A stretch of DNA of 64,000 bases from Qipengyuania flavescens (GTDB lineage Bacteria > Pseudomonadota > Alphaproteobacteria > Sphingomonadales > Sphingomonadaceae). Below the pieces are notes generated by a model. That model had not been told where the DNA came from. It was given only the letters and a program-made list of their open reading frames with translations, and did not search any database. Where the stretch lies: positions 62,001 through 126,000 of the forward strand of contig NZ_JARULD010000002.1 of NCBI RefSeq assembly GCF_029688735.1. The letters run 5' to 3'. A program made the position numbers and the translations under genes. Shown here piece by piece: positions 41,417-49,388 of the stretch. Position 1 is the stretch's first letter. Every line of letters begins with the position of its first letter.

Positions 41417-42187
41417 ATGGGTCGACCCTCGGTCAGTACTGAAACTGCAGCCGGCGGAATACGCCAGGCTTTGACAGGCCTCGCGCTGACGGCCGCAATC
41501 TTCGCCGCGTGGCTGACGATCCATCTCTTCGCCATGTTTGTCTTCGACCTGACCTGGGCAAGCTTGCCGCTGACTCTCGCGATGGCGATCGTCCAGTGCT
41601 GGCTTTCCGTCGGCATGTTCATCGCCAGCCACGATGCGATGCATGGCTCACTGGTCCCCGGCGGCAGGCGCATAAACGATGTGGTCGGCGGGTTCCTGCT
41701 GTTCGTATACGCCGGCTTCGCCTGGAGGCGGATGCGCAAAGCGCATTTCGCGCATCACAAGGCGCCGGGTACCGCTGACGACCCGGACTTCAGCGTCGAT
41801 CATCCGACGCGGTTCTGGCCGTGGTACGGTACCTTTCTGAAGCGCTATTTCGGATGGCAGTCCATCGCCTTCGTCAGCACGATCGTATCCACATATTGGC
41901 TGTTGCTGGGCGTGCCGGTCGAGAAGATCGTCCTGCTCTACGGCGCTCCGGCGATCGCTTCTTCGATGCAGCTGTTCTATTTCGGGACCTATCGCCCGCA
42001 TCGGCACGACGCTGCCGGTTTCGCCGACAAGCACAACGCGCGCAGCGAAGATTTCGGCACGCTGGCCTCTCTCGCCAGCTGCTTTCATTTCGGCTATCAT
42101 CACGAACACCACCGCGCGCCGCATGTGCCGTGGTGGAAGCTGCCGGCCACGCGGAAGGCCATGGCCCTCGAAGAGACCAAAGCATGA
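41417..42187 (+). CDS. crtW: beta-carotene ketolase CrtW
   Basis: This di-iron membrane oxygenase adds the 4-keto groups to beta-ionone rings (to canthaxanthin, or astaxanthin with CrtZ). The 256-residue protein has the histidine motifs 'SHDAMHG', 'AHFAHHK' and 'FGYHHEHHRAP', plus a further His in 'GTYRPHRHD', and four membrane segments. This is the bacterial CrtW rather than CrtO type. crtZ overlaps its stop by 4 bp. The rest of the carotenoid pathway (crtE, B, I, Y) is outside the window. Confidence 0.95.
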   Translation: MGRPSVSTETAAGGIRQALTGLALTAAIFAAWLTIHLFAMFVFDLTWASLPLTLAMAIVQCWLSVGMFIASHDAMHGSLVPGGRRINDVVGGFLLFVYAGFAWRRMRKAHFAHHKAPGTADDPDFSVDHPTRFWPWYGTFLKRYFGWQSIAFVSTIVSTYWLLLGVPVEKIVLLYGAPAIASSMQLFYFGTYRPHRHDAAGFADKHNARSEDFGTLASLASCFHFGYHHEHHRAPHVPWWKLPATRKAMALEETKA

Positions 42188-42687
42188 GTATCGGTGCAAT
42201 TCTCCTGACCGTCTTCCTGTCGATTCTCGGCATGGAGCTGTTCGCGTGGTGGGCGCACAAATACATCATGCACGGCTGGGGCTGGGGCTGGCACCGTGAC
42301 CATCACGAGCCGCACGACAAGGTGTTCGAGAAGAACGATCTCTATGCCGTCACCTTTGGCACGATCGTGTTCGCCATGTTCGCCATCGGCTATGTCATGG
42401 GTTGGGACGTGCTGTGGTGGGTGGCCTTCGGGATCACCTGCTACGGTGTGATCTACACGCTGGTGCATGACGGACTGGTTCACCAGCGATACTGGCGCTG
42501 GGTGCCCAAGCGCGGCTATGCCAAGCGGCTGGTGCAGGCGCACAGGCTGCACCATGCGACGATCGGCAAGGAAGGCGGGGTCAGCTTCGGCTTCGTGTTT
42601 GCGCGCGATCCCGCGAAGCTGAAAGCCGAATTGAAGCGCCAGCGCGATTCAGGCGAGGCCGTCGTGCGCGAAAGCGCCGGAGCCTAG
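42184..42687 (+). CDS. crtZ: beta-carotene 3-hydroxylase CrtZ
   Basis: This 167-residue di-iron membrane hydroxylase adds 3-hydroxyl groups to beta-ionone rings. It shows the conserved histidine clusters 'HKYIMHG', 'HRDHHEPH', 'LVHDGLVH' and 'RLHHATIG'. Its ATG overlaps the crtW stop (ATGA), so both enzymes are made in step, giving the cell the final steps toward astaxanthin-type xanthophylls. A hairpin over its stop ends the transcript. Confidence 0.96.
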   Translation: MSIGAILLTVFLSILGMELFAWWAHKYIMHGWGWGWHRDHHEPHDKVFEKNDLYAVTFGTIVFAMFAIGYVMGWDVLWWVAFGITCYGVIYTLVHDGLVHQRYWRWVPKRGYAKRLVQAHRLHHATIGKEGGVSFGFVFARDPAKLKAELKRQRDSGEAVVRESAGA

Positions 42688-42710
42688 GGCCCCGGCGCTT
42701 CCGGTTTCTT
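42672..42710 (+). terminator. terminator overlapping the crtZ stop
   Basis: A nine-base perfect stem, AAGCGCCGG (42672-42680) with CCGGCGCTT (42692-42700), includes the crtZ stop codon in its loop. A short T-containing stretch (GGTTTCTTC) follows, without a full U run. Confidence 0.65.
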
Positions 42711-42724
42711 CGCTATAGCTCGCT

Positions 42725-42883
42725 TTACTTCGCGTAATTCACATAGAGGCCGTGGATCAGGCCGGGAATGAAGCCGAGCAGCGTCAGCACGAGGTTGATC
42801 AGCGTCGTCGTGCCCAGACCATGCTTTGCTGCAACGCCCAGCGGGGGCAGCAGAATGGTCGCGATCAGAATCAGAATTGCCAT
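42725..42883 (-). CDS. Pmp3/YqaE family stress membrane peptide
   Basis: This 52-residue proteolipid, too short for usual ORF cut-offs, is about 'MAILILIATILLPPLGVA' followed by 'TLINLVLTLLGFIPGLIHGL' and 'YVNYAK'. The 'LPPLGVA' and 'LGFIPGLIHGLYV' segments are diagnostic of the Pmp3/YqaE family of stress-induced double-spanning peptides. The ribosome binding site is AAAGGAC. A perfect EcfG-type promoter lies upstream at 42926-42950, which fits a role in the general stress response. Confidence 0.92.
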   Translation of the reverse strand: MAILILIATILLPPLGVAAKHGLGTTTLINLVLTLLGFIPGLIHGLYVNYAK

Positions 42884-42925
42884 TGAGAGTGTCCTTTCGT
42901 TCACCCTCCCGTCGTATGATTGATC

Positions 42926-42950
42926 AACGGGTCGTCCCTGCCGCAGTTCC
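42926..42950 (-). promoter_or_regulatory. EcfG (general stress) promoter of the pmp3-type gene
   Basis: Read on the minus strand: GGAAC (42946-42950), 16 bp, CGTT (42926-42929). This is the exact consensus for the alphaproteobacterial general-stress sigma factor EcfG. The start codon lies about 42 bp downstream of the -10 element, giving a short leader. No other GGAAC-N16/17-CGTT was found in a scan by eye of both strands. Confidence 0.8.
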
Positions 42951-42955
42951 CGCTA

Positions 42956-43306
42956 TCATTCGTTGCGCGTGGCAATCCAGCCGCCGCAAATCACCAGAAT
43001 GGCAATCGAAATCCAGTACCAGGGATGGCCGAGTGTATACCACGTGAAGACCGCGCCCACACTCATCGCACCGATGGCCATGGTCTTTGCGCGCCGACTG
43101 ATGGCGCGCCGTTCGCGCCAGTCTTTCACCTGCGGCCCCCAGTGCGGGTGGTCGAGGATTTTCTGCTCCCATTCGGGATTGCTGCGAGCGAAGAAATAGA
43201 CCGCCAGCAACAGGAACGGGACGGTGGGCATGATCGGCAGGAATGCGCCGACCGCAGCGAGGCCGACGCTCAGCAGGCCAAGCCCGCGATAGATCGGGCG
43301 TTTCAT
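42956..43306 (-). CDS. DUF454 family membrane protein (YbaN-like)
   Basis: This 116-residue inner-membrane protein has three hydrophobic segments. The family motif is 'LGLLSVGLAAVGAFLPIMPTVPFLLLA', with a short 'ARSNPEWEQKILDHPHWGPQVKDW' loop typical of YbaN/DUF454. ATG at 43306 is chosen over the ATG at 43333 because it gives the family N-terminus. The start is 2 bp from the sufE stop, so it is co-transcribed. Function unknown. Confidence 0.85.
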   Translation of the reverse strand: MKRPIYRGLGLLSVGLAAVGAFLPIMPTVPFLLLAVYFFARSNPEWEQKILDHPHWGPQVKDWRERRAISRRAKTMAIGAMSVGAVFTWYTLGHPWYWISIAILVICGGWIATRNE

Positions 43307-43307
43307 T

Positions 43308-43715
43308 TCATCCCGCCGCGATCCGCGCCGCATGTTCCTTCACCAGCGAGATCATGTTCGGCACGCCCTGCGTACGATTGCTGGATAGCTGGTTCTTGAG
43401 GTCAAACGGTTCGAGCGCGGCCGTGACGTCCATTTGCGCGACGTCTTCGGCCGGCCTGTCCTGCACCGCGCTGATGACGAGCGCGACGATGCCCTTGGTG
43501 ATCGCAGCATTGCTGTCGGCGAGGAAGTGAAGCTTGTCGGCTTCGCCGGTCGGATAGACCCAAACTGCCGCAGAACAGCCGCGCACCAGCGTCGCATCCG
43601 TTTTGAGCGCATCGGGCATCGGCTCCAGCTCGCGGCCCAGCTCGATCAGCAGGCGATAGCGTTCGTCCCCTTCGAGAAACTCGTATTCTTCGGCAATGTC
43701 GTCGAGGTTTCGCAC
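43308..43715 (-). CDS. sufE: cysteine desulfuration protein SufE
   Basis: This sulfur acceptor stimulates cysteine desulfurase and delivers persulfide for Fe-S cluster assembly. The 135-residue protein has the catalytic Cys47 in 'LVRGCSAAVW' and 'LLIELGRELEPMP', and ends with helices typical of SufE/CsdE. No sufS is nearby; the other suf genes are presumably elsewhere. Confidence 0.94.
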   Translation of the reverse strand: MRNLDDIAEEYEFLEGDERYRLLIELGRELEPMPDALKTDATLVRGCSAAVWVYPTGEADKLHFLADSNAAITKGIVALVISAVQDRPAEDVAQMDVTAALEPFDLKNQLSSNRTQGVPNMISLVKEHAARIAAG

Positions 43716-43812
43716 CGTATCTCCGTTCGCCGGGCCCTATCCCGATTGTCGCGCGCCGCTAAGCGGGAAAGCGGCAGGCGGCAAGTCTAAGACGAACGGG
43801 TCGGCGATAGGT

Positions 43813-44046
43813 TCACAAGTCCACGCCGCTGGCGATCGCTTCGAGTTTGCGGATGCGCTCCTTCAGGTCGGCGATCTCGATCCGGGCGGCGCCCATGGGC
43901 GAGCCCTCCGAGCGCGGCGCGTTGTCCTGTTCGAGCTCGCGGCGCTTCAGCTCAAGCCAGCCGTGCCAGCCGCGCAGCATGGCGGTTGCGACGATGACCA
44001 GGCCGAGCAGGCTCGCACAAGCGATGATGATGGATGGTTCGAACAT
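43813..44046 (-). CDS. small PspB-like membrane/coiled-coil protein, array member 6
   Basis: This 77-residue protein has an N-terminal membrane segment ('IIIACASLLGLVIVATAML') and a cytoplasmic coil ending in 'LKERIRKLEAIASGVDL', a shortened form of the repeat motif shared by the whole array. It is the last gene of the psp operon, 43 bp after the preceding member. It is probably a truncated paralogue. Its function is unknown; a partner role for PspA/PspC at the membrane is inferred from the shared motif. Confidence 0.8.
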   Translation of the reverse strand: MFEPSIIIACASLLGLVIVATAMLRGWHGWLELKRRELEQDNAPRSEGSPMGAARIEIADLKERIRKLEAIASGVDL

Positions 44047-44089
44047 TGTTCCCTCATGTCCTCCTTGAACCGGTGTTGATCCTGCCGCC

Positions 44090-44371
44090 TCAGTCGGCCT
44101 GCTTGTCTCGCAGCGCTTCGATCTCGGCGGAAATTCTCTTGGTTTCGGCAGCGTCGAGCGAGTTGCCTTCGGTGGCGATCCGTTCGAGCACCTTAATGCG
44201 TTCGTGCAACTCCTCGATTTCGCGCCTCGCAGCGGGATCGTCCCATTGCCGGTTCTCGACGCCGTTGCGCTCTGGTTTCTCGTTCCGATGCACGCCGTGA
44301 CGGTTTCGGCTTAGCTGGACAATTCCCCAGACTACGATCGCAACGATTGCTACGGCGGCCCATCCAGTCAT
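44090..44371 (-). CDS. small PspB-like membrane/coiled-coil protein, array member 5
   Basis: This 93-residue protein has one transmembrane segment (about residues 3-19), a basic linker and a coiled-coil with 'ELHERIKVLERIATEG' followed by 'RISAEIEALRDKQAD'. The motif R-x-x-x-LERI-x-T-x(n)-EIExLRD is shared with its neighbours. It overlaps array member 4 by 4 bp. Compared with the others, about 7 residues are inserted between the two halves of the motif. Confidence 0.82.
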   Translation of the reverse strand: MTGWAAVAIVAIVVWGIVQLSRNRHGVHRNEKPERNGVENRQWDDPAARREIEELHERIKVLERIATEGNSLDAAETKRISAEIEALRDKQAD

Positions 44372-44676
44372 TGCGCGGCCTCCCCCGTGTTCTTCTCGAT
44401 CCGATCGAGCGTGCGCAATTCGTCGATCTGAGAAGCGAGCGCATGATTGCTGTCGGTCGCGATCCGCTCGAGCACACGGACGCGTTCTTCCATTCTGCTG
44501 TAGTCGCCGTTCTGGAAACGGGCCTGCTGCGCTTTCGCTTCTTCGGCGCGCGCCTGCAGCTCCAGCTTGCGCTCCTTGTGATCGTGCTCGCGCTTGTTCA
44601 TGACATAAGCAAAGGGAAAGATGATCGACAGAACGACAAGGATGAAGCCGAAGATCAGGAGCAGGTTAGGGTCCAT
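44368..44676 (-). CDS. small PspB-like membrane/coiled-coil protein, array member 4
   Basis: This 102-residue protein has a hydrophobic N-terminus ('LLLIFGFILVVLSIIFPFAY') and a long charged helix that ends in the array motif 'RVRVLERIATDSNHALASQI'. It starts at the last base of the preceding gene's stop codon (1-bp overlap) and overlaps member 5 by 4 bp. E. coli PspB carries a similar segment ('RIQALEAILD'). Confidence 0.82.
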   Translation of the reverse strand: MDPNLLLIFGFILVVLSIIFPFAYVMNKREHDHKERKLELQARAEEAKAQQARFQNGDYSRMEERVRVLERIATDSNHALASQIDELRTLDRIEKNTGEAAQ

Positions 44677-44984
44677 TAATTAGCCTCCCGCTTGTCGCGC
44701 AGCTGTTCGATCTCGCTGGTCAGGTGATAGCCGCTATCGGTGACGATGCGTTCGACATTGGCCATCCGGTCCTTCATCGAACCGAGCTCGGCGCGCAGTT
44801 CGGCGTTCTCCTGTGTCAGCAGCTTGACCCGCTCGACCGCCTGGTCGTTCTTCGGATAGATCGCCTTGCCCCAGCTGTTCTCCAGCGGGTAGCCCATCTT
44901 CATGCGCATCCAGCTGTTCACGATCCAGCCGCCGGTCATGATCGCAACACCGACGATGATCGCCGTTTCGCTAAAAAATTCCAT
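44676..44984 (-). CDS. small PspB-like membrane/coiled-coil protein, array member 3
   Basis: This 102-residue protein has a membrane segment at residues ~6-25 ('TAIIVGVAIMTGGWIVNSW'), then 'RMKMGYPLENSWGK' and a coil with 'RMANVERIVTDSGYHLTSEI'. The region 'NSWxRxKxGYxLExxWG' is also found in member 2, so these two are the closest pair and probably arose by recent tandem duplication. Confidence 0.85.
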   Translation of the reverse strand: MEFFSETAIIVGVAIMTGGWIVNSWMRMKMGYPLENSWGKAIYPKNDQAVERVKLLTQENAELRAELGSMKDRMANVERIVTDSGYHLTSEIEQLRDKREAN

Positions 44985-45322
44985 TACGCTTTCTCCCCTT
45001 TCTTCAGCGACAGCGGCACTCCGTTGCCTTCGTCGCGGTCGCGCAAAGCCTCGATCTCGTCATGGAGCGAGTAGCCGCGATCGGTGACGATCTTCTCCAG
45101 CACGATCATGCGGTCCTGCATGGCGTCGAGCTTGTCGTGAAGCTGGCGGTTCTCTGCCTTGAGCGCTTTCGTTTCGACGGTATCGCCGCGCTCGGTCTTG
45201 CCGCCCCATTCGTCTTCCAGCGAATAGCCATGCTTGGCGCGGATCCAGTTGTTGACGAGCCAGCCCACAGTGCTGATCGCGACCAGCAGGACAACGAAGG
45301 TCGGTCCACCCCAATCCATCAC
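44984..45322 (-). CDS. small PspB-like membrane/coiled-coil protein, array member 2
   Basis: This 112-residue protein has a membrane segment ('FVVLLVAISTVGWLVNNW'), then 'RAKHGYSLEDEWGGK', a coil and the motif 'RMIVLEKIVTDRGYSLHDEI'. The C-terminal 'GVPLSLKKGEKA' resembles the C-terminus of member 1 ('GVPLDNKRQEKA'). The gene overlaps member 1 by 4 bp and member 3 by 1 bp. Confidence 0.85.
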   Translation of the reverse strand: MMDWGGPTFVVLLVAISTVGWLVNNWIRAKHGYSLEDEWGGKTERGDTVETKALKAENRQLHDKLDAMQDRMIVLEKIVTDRGYSLHDEIEALRDRDEGNGVPLSLKKGEKA

Positions 45323-45627
45323 GCCTTCTCCTGTCGCTTGTTATCGAGCGGGACGCCTGCGCCTTCTTCATGGCTCTTGGTATCGCGCAGCGCTTCGATC
45401 TGGGCGGCCACGTCGTAGCCCTTGTCGGTCACGATCCGCTCCAGCACCTGGACGCGCTGCTCCAGTTCGGCGACCTGGGTCGCGTGGCGGGCGGCTTCCT
45501 CGGCGCTTTGCGAGGCAGTGGCGTTGAGGCGCTTCTCCTCCAGCTTGCGCTGGTTAGCGATCCACACGATGGCGACGACCATGATGAAGGGCGCCAGCGG
45601 GATCATGAGTGCGAGAATGCCTTCCAT
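45319..45627 (-). CDS. small PspB-like membrane/coiled-coil protein, array member 1
   Basis: This 102-residue protein has a membrane segment (about residues 5-24), an Ala/Glu-rich coil and 'RVQVLERIVTDKGYDVAAQI' followed by EALRD. It begins 24 bp after pspC. It is the first of six consecutive paralogue-like genes that all repeat the PspB C-terminal helix pattern. Confidence 0.85.
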   Translation of the reverse strand: MEGILALMIPLAPFIMVVAIVWIANQRKLEEKRLNATASQSAEEAARHATQVAELEQRVQVLERIVTDKGYDVAAQIEALRDTKSHEEGAGVPLDNKRQEKA

Positions 45628-45651
45628 AAGTCTTCCCCTGTTGTCTGGTGC

Positions 45652-46026
45652 TTACCGAAGCCGTTCGATTTCGGCGTTCAGGCGCGGATTGCTGCTGACG
45701 TAGAAGGTTTCGACTTCGGCCAGGCGGCGATCGACATCCTTCATCTTGGCGCGGATTTCGCGCGCCGTGCGCTTCGGGTTCTGCCGCACGCGCTGCCAGT
45801 ATTTGCTCTCGTCCTGATCGGTGTAGAGATGCGGCGGCTTCTTGTTGAGCAGGATGCCGGCAGCGAAATAGGCGAGGATCGGCCAGCCCATGCTGATGGC
45901 CAGGATCAAGAAGCCCAGCCGGACCCACAGGGCGTTGACCCCGGTGTAGTCGGCGATGCCCGAGAGCACGCCCATGAACTTCGCATTCTGCTTGTCGCGA
46001 TAGAGGGTGGTGCGGGGGCTGTTCAC
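45652..46026 (-). CDS. pspC: PspC domain protein
   Basis: This inner-membrane sensor binds PspA and signals envelope stress. The 124-residue protein has the classical PspC domain ('FMGVLSGIADYTGVNALWVR', 'MGWPILAYFAAGILL'). Its C-terminal helix ('RRLAEVETFYVSSNPRLNAE') repeats the same pattern as the PspB-like genes downstream. It overlaps pspB by 4 bp. Confidence 0.92.
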   Translation of the reverse strand: MNSPRTTLYRDKQNAKFMGVLSGIADYTGVNALWVRLGFLILAISMGWPILAYFAAGILLNKKPPHLYTDQDESKYWQRVRQNPKRTAREIRAKMKDVDRRLAEVETFYVSSNPRLNAEIERLR

Positions 46027-46319
46027 TGGGATGCTCCTTTTTTCTCGGCCATCAGCTGTTCGAGTTCGCGCAGCTGCTGGTTGTCGACTTCGCTGTCATG
46101 AACCAGTCGGGCCGGCTTGAAGTCGGGATTGTCGGACGCAACCAGGCGCTCGACCGTGTCCATCCGGTCGTCGAGCCGCTTGGCGAGGCTGTAGAGTTCC
46201 TCCAGCAGCGCTTCGTCGTCGGTGGTGATGGTGGCGGAGGTCTTCCACTTTGTGATGTAGTGAAGGACGATCCACGGCAGGGCGATGAAGATCGCCACGA
46301 TTGCAAATATTTCGTCCAT
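46023..46319 (-). CDS. pspB: PspB-like membrane protein
   Basis: This 98-residue protein has an N-terminal membrane helix ('IFAIVAIFIALPWIVLHYI'), a 'TKWK' linker and a coiled-coil with 'RMDTVERLVASDNPDF', which corresponds to the E. coli PspB signature ('RIQALEAILDAEHPNW'). It lies between pspA and pspC as in the standard operon. It probably forms the PspB-PspC sensor complex at the inner membrane. Confidence 0.88.
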   Translation of the reverse strand: MDEIFAIVAIFIALPWIVLHYITKWKTSATITTDDEALLEELYSLAKRLDDRMDTVERLVASDNPDFKPARLVHDSEVDNQQLRELEQLMAEKKGASQ

Positions 46320-46322
46320 TGA

Positions 46323-47012
46323 TCAGTCCTCCTTCGGATCGCTGCCTTTACCCAGCGCTTTTTTCATCTGTTCGAGTTCGTCGTCGATGGCATCGGCCCC
46401 TTCCAGCGCGGCGATTTCGTCCGCGAGGTTCGGGCTGTTGTTGCCATCGGCAATCTGCAGTGCATCGGCGCGCCCTTCGGCGTAATCGACGCGGCGTTCG
46501 AGCTGGTCGAAGCGGCTCAGCGCATCGTCCACCCGCTCATTGGTCATCAGGCTGCGCAGCTTGACGCGGTTCTCCGCGCTTTCCAGCCGGGCCGCGATGG
46601 CGGTCTGGCGGCTGCGCGCTTCGCGCAGGCGGTTCTGCAACTTCTGGATGTCCTGCTCATAGGCCCGCAGGGCATCGTCGAGCACCGAGATTTCCTGCTT
46701 CAGCTGGTCGGACATGTCCGATGCCTTCTTGCGCTCCACCAGGGCGGCGCGGGCGAGGTCTTCGCGATCCTTCGATAGCGCTAGCTGGGCCTTCTCGCCC
46801 CAATCGGCCTGGAGCTTGTCCAGCTTGACCGTGTGGCGATGCATTTCCTTCTGGTCGGCGATGGTGCGCGCGGCACTCGCGCGGACTTCGACCAGCGTTT
46901 CCTCCATTTCGAGGATGATCATGCGGATCATCTTCTGGGGGTCGTCGGCCTTGTCCAGCATGTCGTTGAAATTGGCGGCGATGATATCGCGGGTGCGGCT
47001 GAAAATGCCCAT
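46323..47012 (-). CDS. pspA: phage shock protein A (IM30 family)
   Basis: This ESCRT-III-like peripheral membrane protein protects the inner membrane and inhibits PspF. From the ATG at 47012 it has 229 residues and begins with the canonical 'MGIFSRTRDIIAANFNDMLD', followed by the long coiled-coil and the C-terminal helix. ACTGGAG precedes this start. The frame is open upstream for 70 more codons to an ATG at 47222 that overlaps the stop of the preceding small gene (ATGA). That extension is hydrophilic with a short coil ('NLSRLEEEVERLRRS'), so a longer isoform is possible. Confidence 0.92.
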   Translation of the reverse strand: MGIFSRTRDIIAANFNDMLDKADDPQKMIRMIILEMEETLVEVRASAARTIADQKEMHRHTVKLDKLQADWGEKAQLALSKDREDLARAALVERKKASDMSDQLKQEISVLDDALRAYEQDIQKLQNRLREARSRQTAIAARLESAENRVKLRSLMTNERVDDALSRFDQLERRVDYAEGRADALQIADGNNSPNLADEIAALEGADAIDDELEQMKKALGKGSDPKED

Positions 47013-47218
47013 CAATGGTGCTCCAGTAGAAAAAAAGTCCGATCCGAACCCGGAATCCTTGGCGCGTCCGCCCTCGCGAGTCGGGGTGGGCGAGCGGCGC
47101 AGCCGTTCTACCTCTTCCTCGAGCCGCGACAAATTCGTGCGGGGGCGGCCCGGAGCGTCTTGGAGACTGTCGGGGGAGTTGCGCTCCGGGCCAAGGGGAT
47201 CGTGGTCGGGCGGCAAGG

Positions 47219-47371
47219 TCATGCGATCTCGACCTGCTCGTAGGTTGCGATCGCCGCGACCGGCGTCGTGACCGTGATATGCGAGCTTAGCATTACGAAT
47301 GCCGACATGGCGACGATGCTGGCGAGCGCTGCCTGGCCCAGCTGGGTGCGGAAGAAGCTGCGATCGTACAT
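47219..47371 (-). CDS. 50-residue membrane peptide, first gene of the psp operon
   Basis: This short gene has a strong ribosome binding site (AAGGGAGG). The peptide begins 'MYDRSFFRTQLGQAALASIV' and continues through a hydrophobic stretch ('AMSAFVMLSSHITV') to a mildly acidic end ('YEQVEIA'). It is the first cistron after the sigma-54 promoter at 47438-47453. Its stop codon overlaps the ATG that opens the extended pspA frame. One membrane helix is likely. No family was recognised. Confidence 0.78.
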   Translation of the reverse strand: MYDRSFFRTQLGQAALASIVAMSAFVMLSSHITVTTPVAAIATYEQVEIA

Positions 47372-47437
47372 GGCGGTGTGCCTCCCTTGGGGTCGTCCGG
47401 CTGATCCGGGGACCGAAATTGCTGTTGTGATATGTTC

Positions 47438-47453
47438 AGCAAGGGCCGTGCCA
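47438..47453 (-). promoter_or_regulatory. sigma-54 promoter of the psp operon
   Basis: Read on the minus strand, TGGCAC (47448-47453), five bases GGCCC, then TTGCT (47438-47442). This matches the -24/-12 consensus completely. It lies 67 bp upstream of the first psp cistron, and the divergent gene is the sigma-54 activator pspF, so control by PspF with inhibition by PspA is expected. An inverted repeat CTTGAAAG ... CTTTAAG (about 47457-47482) upstream may be part of the PspF binding site. Confidence 0.92.
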
Positions 47454-47553
47454 AAACTTGAAAGTGGCCGGAAAGCTTTAAGTTCTCATCGGTATGCGAG
47501 AATTGTGTTGGTTTTAATTGCCAAGCCTTGGTGTATTTTCCTATATCTTGGCC

Positions 47554-48585
<1,032 letters not shown>

Positions 48586-48821
48586 CCCACGGGTGCGGCC
48601 AAAATCTGCTTGATTATGATGCGAGAAGAGTAGGGCGCTCCTTCGAGGTCCTTACACCATTAGGATGGGTCAATCGCGTGGCGGTCGAATAGACTTGCCA
48701 AACGCAGGTCCCGCTCCTATCTGCCCATCCATCCCGACATTGTCGCGACACTGAAGGGCTGGCGCCGCGAGGGGCCGGCACCAAAGCCCGTTGCAGCAAT
48801 GTCTATCGTACCGGAGACCAG

Positions 48822-49388
48822 ATGGCAGATATCGCGCGACTGACCGAAGTGATCGAACCCGAGGCAGAGGCCCTGGGATTCGAGCTCGTGCGCGTGAAGA
48901 TGATGCCGTCCGAAGCCGGCGATGGCGGGCAGGCGCTGCAGATCATGGCCGAAGACCCGGAGACCGGCCAGCTGGTGATCGAACAATGTGCCGCCCTGTC
49001 GCGCCGCGTCTCCGACCGGCTCGATGCGCTCGAGGAAGATGGCACCGTGCTCGTCCCGGGCGCCTATCATCTCGAAGTCTCCAGCCCGGGCATCGACCGT
49101 CCGCTGACCCGCGCGAAGGATTTTGCGAACTGGGCAGGGCACGAGGCGAAGATCTCTTTGACAGAGAAAGTCCACGGCCATCGCAATCTCAAGGGCGAGC
49201 TCAAGGGCCTGGACGGCGACATGGTCGTCATCGAGGACTACAAGGCGGGCGAGGTCAGCTTCCCCCGCAATCTCATTCATTCGGCGAAGCTCGTCTTGAC
49301 CGACGAACTGATTGCCGCCACCCAGCCGCTCGATACGAGCGGTGCCGACGAAATCGTCGAAACCGAAGAAGAAAAGGCAGACGACTGA
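48822..49388 (+). CDS. rimP: ribosome maturation factor RimP
   Basis: This 188-residue 30S assembly factor has the RimP N-terminal domain ('LTEVIEPEAEALGFELVRVK') and the 'YHLEVSSPGIDRPLTRAKDF' signature, followed by the SH3-like C-terminal domain. It is the first gene of the rimP-nusA-ylxR-infB cluster. Its stop overlaps the nusA ATG by one base. The 236 bp upstream presumably contain the cluster promoter. Confidence 0.95.
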   Translation: MADIARLTEVIEPEAEALGFELVRVKMMPSEAGDGGQALQIMAEDPETGQLVIEQCAALSRRVSDRLDALEEDGTVLVPGAYHLEVSSPGIDRPLTRAKDFANWAGHEAKISLTEKVHGHRNLKGELKGLDGDMVVIEDYKAGEVSFPRNLIHSAKLVLTDELIAATQPLDTSGADEIVETEEEKADD

